From: Blautia liquoris
GTDB taxonomy: Bacteria > Bacillota > Clostridia > Lachnospirales > Lachnospiraceae
Reading direction: 5' to 3'
Assembly: GCF_015159595.1 (NCBI RefSeq)
Contig: NZ_CP063304.1
Coordinates: 2,232,001-2,296,000, forward strand
Length of the DNA stretch: 64,000 bases
The notes under the pieces: model-generated
Databases searched by the model: none
What the model was told of the DNA's origin: nothing
The model's input: the letters and a program-made list of their open reading frames with translations, nothing else
Position numbers and translations under genes: made by a program
Part shown: piece after piece, positions 10,365-16,955 of the stretch
How positions within the stretch are numbered: the stretch's first letter is position 1
Layout of the letters: the number at the start of each line of letters is the position of its first letter

Positions 10365-10399
10365 AGCCAGAACCCAATATAGTCACATGGATTCTGACT
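10365..10399 (-). terminator. Terminator of the four-carbon acid operon
   Basis: On the minus strand AGTCAGAATCC and GGGTTCTGGCT form an imperfect stem followed by TTTTT. It lies 6 bases after the deoR stop codon and ahead of glpK. Confidence 0.75.
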
Positions 10400-10404
10400 T
10401 TATT

Positions 10405-11154
10405 CTACTTCACTTGTATCATCTCTGTTCCAGCATTTTTCAGTCTCTGCCGCTCTTCTTTTGAAAATGTAAAATCCGTGACTATGTGGTCATAGTCCTC
10501 CAGAGAATTTACATAGGTAAGTGCAGTTTTGTCAAATTTTGAATGGTCGGATACCAGAAAGGAATTCTGGCATTTCTTTACAGCCAGTCTCTTCAAAAAT
10601 GCCTTATCCGTCGTCGGAGTCATCACACTCAAATGTTCATCTACTGCCGCCGTCCCAAAGAATCCTATATCAAATTTCATCTGCTCTAACATCTGTGTCG
10701 AATAGTAGCCATAGATGCTCCCGGTACTTTTCTGTACGTTCCCACCACAGACAATAAGTTCGACATCACTGTCCATCAGCAGTTTGACAATTTCAATGTC
10801 ATTCGTCACCACTGTAATATCCTGTATTCTTGAAATCTGTTCTGCAATCTGATAGGTTGTCGTCCCGGCATCGAGAAATATAACATTCGACTCATGCACA
10901 TAATTCCTGCACTCATTTGCAATCTTCAATTTGATATCGCTGTTGTGCACACGTTTGTCGGCATACAGCACCTCATGCTTTGATACTGCACCGCCGTGAC
11001 AGCGATTTATGGCACCACAGGCATCCAGCTTTTCAAGATCCCTTCGTATTGTCATTGCACTGACATGCAGTTCGTCGGCGAGTTCACTTGCCTGTACACT
11101 TCCGCGTTTTTCTATGATACGTAGGATCTTTTCCTGGCGTTCTGCCATCAACAT
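10405..11154 (-). CDS. DeoR-family transcriptional regulator
   Basis: A 249-residue sugar-operon repressor. The N-terminal winged helix (RQEKILRIIEKRGSVQASEL to TIRRDLEKLDACG, residues 5-50) is typical, and RRDLEKL is the recognition-helix signature. The rest is a ribose-5-phosphate isomerase-like effector domain with FLDAGTTTYQIAEQ and the DKAFLKRLAVKK and VSDHSKFDKTA blocks that bind phosphorylated sugars. It is the last gene of the pdxA2-dtnK-gntP-deoR unit and is expected to repress that operon, probably through the site at 14987-15000. The inducer is presumably a phosphorylated four-carbon intermediate. Confidence 0.9.
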   Translation of the reverse strand: MLMAERQEKILRIIEKRGSVQASELADELHVSAMTIRRDLEKLDACGAINRCHGGAVSKHEVLYADKRVHNSDIKLKIANECRNYVHESNVIFLDAGTTTYQIAEQISRIQDITVVTNDIEIVKLLMDSDVELIVCGGNVQKSTGSIYGYYSTQMLEQMKFDIGFFGTAAVDEHLSVMTPTTDKAFLKRLAVKKCQNSFLVSDHSKFDKTALTYVNSLEDYDHIVTDFTFSKEERQRLKNAGTEMIQVK

Positions 11155-11174
11155 AACCTTACCTCCAAATCAAA

Positions 11175-12539
11175 TCAGCCCCAGACAGCATTTAATATGA
11201 GTAGTGCAATCAAAGATGTCACACAGCAGAGGGTTGATGTCACACTCCACACCTTCATCTGTTCTTTCGTGTCTTTGATACCTATTGTTTCATTGATCAC
11301 CCAGAAATAGGAATCATTGAAATAAGAGAAAAAGATTGCTCCGACACAGGCTGCAAGACCGGCGAATACCGGATCCAAACCAAGTGTCGCAAGCATGGGT
11401 GAAACTACAGATGCTGCAGTCATCATGGCAACAGAGCCGGATCCCTGAATGACACGAAGCAAAAGAGCAATCAGAAAAGGCAGCAGAATTGCCGGAATAC
11501 CTGTTTTTGCAATGCCTGATGCAATAAAATCTCCAAGGCCGCTCAGCTGAATGATCTTTCCGAGGACACCGCCTCCTCCGACCAAAAGCATCAGTTTCCC
11601 TGAAGCCTTCAAGCCTTCTTCCATAGTTCCCAGCGTCTGCTCTTTTGTCATACTCCCAGTCAAAGCAAAAATTGCAATAAACAGTCCAATTCCAAGTGCA
11701 ATGATCGGTGACCCTACAAAGGCACTGATTTCACCTGCAGTTCCTTTAATCAGGCCGGCTGTCGTGAGAATATTATTGACAAGGATCAGTAGAATCGGAA
11801 CTACAATCGGTGCAAAGGAACGAAATGCGGACGGAAGCGTCTCGTCTTCTTCTTTTTTGGCATCTGTCATTTCCAACTGCTTTTCCGGGCGAATCCAGGT
11901 ATCATTCTCACCGGGAATCTGATAGATCTTTTTTCCAAGATATTTGGCATAAATGATCACAACAATCAATGATGGAATTGAAATCAGAGTCCCCATAATC
12001 ATCATTCGTCCGATAGAAGCGTCTAAGATTCCCGCAACTCCGATTGGTCCTGCCGCAGGTGGTACCAGACTGTGACTTAAGACAAGTCCTCCGGCCAGAG
12101 CAACCCCCAAAGTGACAACAGATTTCTTCGTCTTCTTAGACAATCCTTTCACTAGCGGTGCAAGAATGATGAATCCGGAAGTACAGAATATAGACAGCGA
12201 TGTGATAAATCCTACGATACCCATCGCCTCTGTTTCTTTATTTTTCCCCAAAAGTTTTAGCAGGGAGTTTGCCATCGTCGTTGTAGCTTTAGAGTCCTCA
12301 AGCAGTTTACCGAGCATCACACCAAAACCGATGATAATTCCAATACTCCCCAGTGTTCCGCCAAACCCCTCTGGAATTGCATTCACGATGTCCTGAAGAT
12401 CCATACCTCCGATGACACCGATCACAACTGCGCTGGTAATCAAAGCAAGAAAAACGTGAACTTTTGTCCTGGTTATCATATAGATCAACAAAACCATACC
12501 TATCAAAAGGCCTATCAGCATTTGAACATTAGCACTCAT
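11175..12539 (-). CDS. GntP-family sugar-acid:proton symporter
   Basis: An inner-membrane permease of 454 residues with about 12-14 hydrophobic segments. GntP hallmarks are LALITSAVVIGVIGGMDL, IGFGVMLGKLLEDS, the SLVPPAAGPIGVAGI loop and VIQGSGSVAMMTAASV, followed by FSYFNDSYFWVI. Its position between a sugar-acid kinase and a DeoR regulator suggests uptake of a four-carbon aldonate (threonate or erythronate) rather than gluconate. It is 26 bases downstream of the kinase gene and is preceded by GAAAGAGGA. Confidence 0.92.
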   Translation of the reverse strand: MSANVQMLIGLLIGMVLLIYMITRTKVHVFLALITSAVVIGVIGGMDLQDIVNAIPEGFGGTLGSIGIIIGFGVMLGKLLEDSKATTTMANSLLKLLGKNKETEAMGIVGFITSLSIFCTSGFIILAPLVKGLSKKTKKSVVTLGVALAGGLVLSHSLVPPAAGPIGVAGILDASIGRMMIMGTLISIPSLIVVIIYAKYLGKKIYQIPGENDTWIRPEKQLEMTDAKKEEDETLPSAFRSFAPIVVPILLILVNNILTTAGLIKGTAGEISAFVGSPIIALGIGLFIAIFALTGSMTKEQTLGTMEEGLKASGKLMLLVGGGGVLGKIIQLSGLGDFIASGIAKTGIPAILLPFLIALLLRVIQGSGSVAMMTAASVVSPMLATLGLDPVFAGLAACVGAIFFSYFNDSYFWVINETIGIKDTKEQMKVWSVTSTLCCVTSLIALLILNAVWG

Positions 12540-12565
12540 AATATATCCTCTTTCATTATAATATA

Positions 12566-13870
12566 TCAGATGACATCCTGCAAATAATCAATGCAGGTAA
12601 TTAACGTGTTTTCATCGCCTACCAGACCACCTTTTGTGATCATATGTGTCCGGTTCATATCTTTATCAATAATCTCACTGTAGATGGCAAGCGGAATCAC
12701 TTCATCCTTCACATCGAAGCCAATCGCCTTAATCCGCTCACAGTATGCCGCAGAGATATCCCCGCCAGTCAGATAAACCCCGCCAATTTCTTCCTGAAGT
12801 TCTTCTTTAATGCCTTCACAGATTTCTGCCATAGCTGTTGCAATATAAACAGCACATTCGCTCTTAGTCTTCCCCTTTAACCCTTCGATTTTCGAAAAAT
12901 CCAGCACATCTGAATCGTCCAAAGCTGTCACAACGGCAAGAATATCAGAATATTCTTTCTTTTGCACAACATCTTGAATCACCCGGCTGATCTCTTCTTT
13001 TCTCTCAGATTCTTTAAAAAAAGCAAGTGTATTCACTTTGATAACATACGGATCTCTCTGATTTTTCAGCGCTTTGATTTGTATTCTGGTGAGTGCCGAG
13101 GCACTGCCGATCGAACAGAGAATCTTTTTGTTTTTATTTACGATCTCTTTTCCTTTTGGCTGATCGTTCGCATACAATTCGCGAATCACACTACCTGTGA
13201 AGGGACCTGGATCAATCGCTGTGAATTTTAGCTTTGAACCAATACATCCCTTAGCGATCTCTCGAATGTCCTCATCGGTTCTTGCATCTATAACAATCAC
13301 CCGACAATCCTCCGCATTCTCCAGAACTTCATTTTTAATTTCTTCGTGCCCTTTCATAACCGTGCTAAGGGAAATATAGCCAACCTTATGTTTGCTCTGC
13401 AGCCTTACAATATCAGTTACCTTGGAAATTGTAACCGGTGAGATAGGATCTCTGGACACTTCTGTCTTTTCCAGCGGTACATGATTTACCATCAGATAAT
13501 CACCGACAACGGTTCTTCCTGATCCGGGAAATGAAGCGACTACAACTGCGTAAGTGTCTTCACCCAATTCTTCCAAGATCGCATCGATTTCAGCGCCAAC
13601 ATTTCCACGAAGTGTAGAATCAATCCGTTTGCTGAAGAACTTACAGTCCATAGTTTTGAATCGAGCGGCAGCTTTTTTTACCGCCGCATATGCATTTTCC
13701 TGCTCCATACCACGGCTTTCCGTGCTGGTACTTAAAATATCATATCCCTCGAATCTGTCAATATAATCCAGATTCAAGACTGTTCCCACCGTGTATCCAT
13801 CCTGTGCTATGATGGCTCCCGTATCGTTTGCTCCCGTAAGATCGTCTGCTACAATTGCTGCTTTTAACAT
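12566..13870 (-). CDS. dtnK: Four-carbon acid sugar kinase (DUF1537 family)
   Basis: This 434-residue kinase has the two-domain DUF1537 (OtnK/DtnK/DenK) layout: an N-terminal domain starting AIVADDLTGANDTGAIIAQ, and a C-terminal nucleotide-binding domain with TGGDISAAYC and MITKGGLVGD. Members phosphorylate the 4-hydroxyl of threonate, erythronate or 3-oxo-tetronate. The partner here is a PdxA2-type dehydrogenase and there is no OtnC/OtnI decarboxylase or isomerase. That combination is known for D-threonate and fits direct phosphorylation of the aldonate followed by oxidative decarboxylation to dihydroxyacetone phosphate. D-erythronate is an alternative substrate that the sequence cannot exclude. 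Confidence 0.88.
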   Translation of the reverse strand: MLKAAIVADDLTGANDTGAIIAQDGYTVGTVLNLDYIDRFEGYDILSTSTESRGMEQENAYAAVKKAAARFKTMDCKFFSKRIDSTLRGNVGAEIDAILEELGEDTYAVVVASFPGSGRTVVGDYLMVNHVPLEKTEVSRDPISPVTISKVTDIVRLQSKHKVGYISLSTVMKGHEEIKNEVLENAEDCRVIVIDARTDEDIREIAKGCIGSKLKFTAIDPGPFTGSVIRELYANDQPKGKEIVNKNKKILCSIGSASALTRIQIKALKNQRDPYVIKVNTLAFFKESERKEEISRVIQDVVQKKEYSDILAVVTALDDSDVLDFSKIEGLKGKTKSECAVYIATAMAEICEGIKEELQEEIGGVYLTGGDISAAYCERIKAIGFDVKDEVIPLAIYSEIIDKDMNRTHMITKGGLVGDENTLITCIDYLQDVI

Positions 13871-13892
13871 AGAAAATCCCCTTTCCTTTATG

Positions 13893-13942
13893 CTGTCGAA
13901 TACAGCAAGTGAATCAAATGATTCACCTTGCTTAATCGACAG
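13893..13942 (-). promoter_or_regulatory. Intergenic hairpin within the pdxA2-dtnK transcript
   Basis: An outer stem CTGTCGA/TCGACAG encloses an inner stem AGCAAGGTGAATCA/TGATTCACTTGCT with one bulge. It fills most of the 80-base gap between pdxA2 and dtnK. No U-run follows, so it is more likely an mRNA processing or stability element than a terminator. Confidence 0.6.
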
Positions 13943-13950
13943 GTTTTATC

Positions 13951-14943
13951 TTATTTAAAGTTTGGGCAGTATTTTACTGCCAGAAGAATTGCCTCGATCA
14001 TGCTCACAGCACTTACTTTTCCAGTCCCTGCAATGTCAAACGCCGTTCCATGGTCAACAGAAGTACGAAGAATCGGCATTCCGCCTGTAATCGCAATTGT
14101 TCTCTCAAAATCCAGAGTTTTTGTCGCGATATGTCCCTGATCATGATAGAGAGAGAGCACACTATTATATCTTCCCTGCAAAGCCTGATGAAAGACAGAA
14201 TCAGCGCCAATCGGACCGGCTACGTCATAACCTTCTTTCTTTAACTGCTCAACTGCCGGATAGATCTCTTCTTCCTCGTTTCCAAATAGTCCATGCTCAC
14301 CACAATGAGGATTTAAACCGGCAATCGCCATAGTCCCCTCTCTGACACCGAGCTGTTTTAACATTTCCGTGCATCTGTGCACATAATCAACGATCCTGTC
14401 TTTCTTCACCATATCACACGCTTCCCGCAGGGCAACATGTCTGCTCAGGAAGAACACTCGCATCTCATGAACTTCAAACATGGTAAGCGGATCTTCCGTG
14501 TTTGTCAGCGCACCAAAGATCTCCGTATGTCCGATATATGGGATTTTTGCTGCTCTCAATGCCTCTTTGTTGATCGGAGTTGTCGATACTGCCGCGACCT
14601 TTCGATCCATGGCAAGCTCGATGCTCTTTTTAATATAGTCAAACGCCGCCTGTCCACACATCGCAGATACTTTTCCGAATTCGAACTGGTCACGATCTAT
14701 GTTATGAAGATCGATCAAATTCAAAACATCCCGATCGTATTTTCCCTGATCTGGTTCTTCAATGACATTAATCTTCAAGGGAGCCTTCAAAATTTCCACT
14801 GCATTCTCCATCACACCCTTGTCACCAATCACTACAACCTTTGCTGATTCATAAACCTTTGAATCCAAAAGGGATTTTACAACGATTTCCGGCCCCACTC
14901 CGGCAGGGTCGCCGATCGGAACTGCAATATAATATCTATCCAT
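13951..14943 (-). CDS. pdxA2: 4-phospho-D-threonate/D-erythronate dehydrogenase (PdxA2 type)
   Basis: The protein is 330 residues and belongs to the PdxA family, metal- and NAD-dependent dehydrogenases that oxidise and decarboxylate 4-phospho-hydroxy acids. Conserved elements are [14 protein letters not shown]-like residues at the start ([14 protein letters not shown]), metal-site histidines in YIGHTEIF and [21 protein letters not shown] and [12 protein letters not shown]. The neighbouring DUF1537 kinase marks it as PdxA2 rather than the vitamin B6 enzyme: the expected product is dihydroxyacetone phosphate plus CO2. It is the first gene of the operon. Confidence 0.9.
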   Translation of the reverse strand: MDRYYIAVPIGDPAGVGPEIVVKSLLDSKVYESAKVVVIGDKGVMENAVEILKAPLKINVIEEPDQGKYDRDVLNLIDLHNIDRDQFEFGKVSAMCGQAAFDYIKKSIELAMDRKVAAVSTTPINKEALRAAKIPYIGHTEIFGALTNTEDPLTMFEVHEMRVFFLSRHVALREACDMVKKDRIVDYVHRCTEMLKQLGVREGTMAIAGLNPHCGEHGLFGNEEEEIYPAVEQLKKEGYDVAGPIGADSVFHQALQGRYNSVLSLYHDQGHIATKTLDFERTIAITGGMPILRTSVDHGTAFDIAGTGKVSAVSMIEAILLAVKYCPNFK

Positions 14944-14986
14944 GTTTTCATACCTCTTTTCTGTACATGTTTGAAAATGTTAATAT

Positions 14987-15000
14987 GTTCGTTTGTGTTC
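14987..15000. promoter_or_regulatory. Putative DeoR-type operator
   Basis: The plus strand reads GTTCGTTTGTGTTC, a direct-repeat T/G-rich motif like those bound by DeoR-family repressors. It directly follows the -10 box of the pdxA2 promoter and spans the expected start site. Assignment to the DeoR protein of this operon is inference. Confidence 0.4.
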
Positions 15001-15029
15001 ATTATGATCTGCCATATCTTTCATGTCAA
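15001..15029 (-). promoter_or_regulatory. Sigma-A promoter of the pdxA2-dtnK-gntP-deoR operon
   Basis: TTGACA (15024-15029, minus strand) and CATAAT (15001-15006) are separated by 17 bases. The RNA would start near 14994, about 50 bases before the pdxA2 ATG. An operator-like repeat overlaps the start point. Confidence 0.72.
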
Positions 15030-15109
15030 TAAGATTCATTGAATTAATCATATTTTGTCGTTTTAGACAAATATTATGTGCATTTTTTATTACTATTTAC
15101 ATTCCCAAA

Positions 15110-15148
15110 AGGCCCCGTGTTTCATGCTCGCATGAAACAGCAGGACCT
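15110..15148. repeat. Solitary hairpin related to the element core (copy E)
   Basis: On the minus strand GTTTCATGC and GCATGAAAC form a tight stem inside GGTCC/GGGGCC arms. The sequence resembles the core hairpin of the elements at 7.4 and 26 kb, without their other parts. It lies downstream of the gdpD gene next to its terminator. Confidence 0.5.
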
Positions 15149-15158
15149 TGGGCACGAA

Positions 15159-15185
15159 AAAAGAAGCGTTTGAAGCGCTTCTTTT
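15159..15185 (-). terminator. Terminator of the glycerol-3-phosphate operon
   Basis: AAGAAGCG and CGCTTCTT form an 8-bp stem with a 7-base loop, with A-rich and T-rich flanks on both sides, so it can act in both directions. It lies about 20 bases after the gdpD stop. Confidence 0.85.
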
Positions 15186-15204
15186 TTTGTAAAAAGCCAT
15201 AAGA

Positions 15205-15933
15205 TTAATATGAATCGACGATTTCCCGGCACAGATCCGGTTTATTAGTGATAATCGCATCCGCATCGTATCTTAACATGAGCTTCATATGCTTCTCGTC
15301 ATTAACTGTCCATGGATGGATAAGGATACAGTTCTCCCTACATCTTGCCACAAAATCTGGAACCTGTAGAATGTTCATGGACGGATGGACTGCATCAAAT
15401 CCTAAATTTGCAGCATAATCGGGTGCGTCTACGATGATATCAGAAATCAAAATACCTGTTTTGACTTTTTTCGACAGTTCCTTTAATTTCAACAATGAGT
15501 AATGATTGAATGAAGAGTAGATGACGCGATCTTCCATCCCGTATTTGGCTGCCAGTTCCAGCACCTTCTCCTCGATACCGGGATAGAAATTGACGGATGT
15601 CTTCAGTTCTACATTGACAGTCATTCCTGTCGGCCTGACAAGCTGATAAACTTCTTCCAGTGTCGGTATTGTCGCCTTTTTATACTTTGGAAATTTCTTA
15701 TTTACGTTGATTTTCTTCAGTTCCTTCAGCGTATACTCAGCTACCAAACCCTTCTGTTCGCTGACACGATTCACGGTTTCATCATGAATGACTACAACAG
15801 ATCCATCATGTGTAAGCTGTACGTCAAGTTCTATACCGTCCGCTTTTTGTTTTGCAGCCAGTTCATAGGCCTCCAATGTATTTTCCGGTGCGTAAGCGGA
15901 TGCTCCCCTGTGTGCCCAGACTTTTGTTTTCAT
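15205..15933 (-). CDS. Glycerophosphodiester phosphodiesterase
   Basis: A 242-residue GDPD-fold enzyme that hydrolyses glycerophosphodiesters to sn-glycerol 3-phosphate and an alcohol. The catalytic/metal motif is AHRGASAYAPENT near residue 8, with ELDVQLTHDGSVVVIHDE (Glu, Asp, His) following at about residues 36-53; VELKTSVNFYPG carries a third acidic metal ligand. There is no signal peptide, so it is cytoplasmic, like UgpQ. It is the last gene of the glp operon and supplies substrate to the dehydrogenase encoded upstream. Confidence 0.93.
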   Translation of the reverse strand: MKTKVWAHRGASAYAPENTLEAYELAAKQKADGIELDVQLTHDGSVVVIHDETVNRVSEQKGLVAEYTLKELKKINVNKKFPKYKKATIPTLEEVYQLVRPTGMTVNVELKTSVNFYPGIEEKVLELAAKYGMEDRVIYSSFNHYSLLKLKELSKKVKTGILISDIIVDAPDYAANLGFDAVHPSMNILQVPDFVARCRENCILIHPWTVNDEKHMKLMLRYDADAIITNKPDLCREIVDSY

Positions 15934-15954
15934 AACTTTTAACTTCCTCCATTT

Positions 15955-16506
15955 TTAGATTTCGTTCATCTGCCAAAGTTCCCTGCTTGATGCAGTCACT
16001 GCCACTGCTCCGGCTTCCAGAACAGACTGAATATCTTCCGGTGTACTGATCAATCCGCCTGTGATAATCGGAATATCCATCTTTTCTTTCATTTCAGAGA
16101 TGATTTTTGGCATCAGTCCTGGGAGTACTTCGACATAATCCGGTCTCGAATTCTCAATAAAATGATAACTTTTATCGAGAGATTGCTGGTCAATCAAAAA
16201 GATTCTTTGAATAGCAAGCTTTTTTCTCTTCTTAGCCATGGAGATCACACTGGAATGTGTTGAGATGATACCTTCCAGTTTTATATTCTGACACAGGTAT
16301 ACGACAGCATATTCATCACAGCTTAGGCCTTTGATCAGATCTGCATGAACGATCAGTTTCTTCCTCCGTCTTTTCGCCATATCGGATATTCCCCTCAGCT
16401 CACCGATATAAAAATCCATGATGATACAGAATTCATAAGGACTTTCAAGAAACTTCTCATAATCCTTCATATTGGAAATTGCAGGTAAAACTTTTTGATC
16501 AATCAT
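15955..16506 (-). CDS. glpP: GlpP-family glycerol-3-phosphate-responsive antiterminator
   Basis: This 183-residue TIM-barrel-like RNA-binding regulator allows transcription through leader terminators when glycerol 3-phosphate is present. Conserved stretches are LPAISNMKDYEKFLESPYE near the start, VHADLIKGLSCDE, TDQQSLDKS-like residues (LIDQQSLDKSYHFI), YVEVLPGLMPKII and ITGGLISTPEDIQSVLEAGA. The open frame extends to 16590, but GGAGGAAGTA directly before the ATG at 16506 and the known N-terminus support the shorter protein. A terminator hairpin sits in the leader of its own operon (19684-19729), the likely target, which would make the circuit self-inducing. Confidence 0.92.
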   Translation of the reverse strand: MIDQKVLPAISNMKDYEKFLESPYEFCIIMDFYIGELRGISDMAKRRRKKLIVHADLIKGLSCDEYAVVYLCQNIKLEGIISTHSSVISMAKKRKKLAIQRIFLIDQQSLDKSYHFIENSRPDYVEVLPGLMPKIISEMKEKMDIPIITGGLISTPEDIQSVLEAGAVAVTASSRELWQMNEI

Positions 16507-16586
16507 TACTTCCTCCTTCCAGCATGAAATGAGCACTGCTCCTACAGACATTATATCTTTCTGTACTGATACCCGCAAGCGCATCG

Positions 16587-16949
16587 TCATATTTTATTCA
16601 TGCCTTTCGATGCAATGACATTCACTCCAAATCCCAATATATCTTTCAATATAACCTGATCCCCTGCCACAGGAGCCTCCACTTCAAGATGGTTTATCAC
16701 TTGCATCGCCTTCATTAAGGATCCTTTTGGTATTTCACCATCTGTCACTACGGGCAATCTATCGTGAACTGCATGTTTTATCTTAACTGTCGTGGTCAGA
16801 ACCCTTGTAGGATTGGTAAGTTCTTTCTTTGCATAAACGGGACCTCTTTTACATCCATTTCCGGTTACATGAAAGCCATCTTGATCTTCTGTGATTTTAA
16901 GATGGCACCCTTTCGGACATACTATACAGATCAAATCTTTTTTCTCCAA
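16587..16949 (-). CDS. DUF1667 cysteine-rich protein of the G3P dehydrogenase complex
   Basis: A 120-residue protein with four clustered cysteines, CIVCPKGC near residue 8 and GNGCKRG near residue 32, suited to an Fe-S centre. The family is regularly found after GlpA- and GlpB-like genes in Clostridia and Thermotogae and is thought to be an electron-transfer subunit. The start is probably TTG, 7 bases after AAAGGAGTG, which overlaps the stop of the preceding gene. The coupling supports formation of one complex with the fusion protein. The molecular role is inferred from context. Confidence 0.85.
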   Translation of the reverse strand: MEKKDLICIVCPKGCHLKITEDQDGFHVTGNGCKRGPVYAKKELTNPTRVLTTTVKIKHAVHDRLPVVTDGEIPKGSLMKAMQVINHLEVEAPVAGDQVILKDILGFGVNVIASKGMNKI

Positions 16950-16955
16950 TTTTAT

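Noticed and set aside
13951-14943. Vitamin B6 biosynthetic PdxA
   Set aside because: The operon partners (DUF1537 kinase, GntP permease, DeoR) fit the catabolic PdxA2 role, and no other B6 genes are present.
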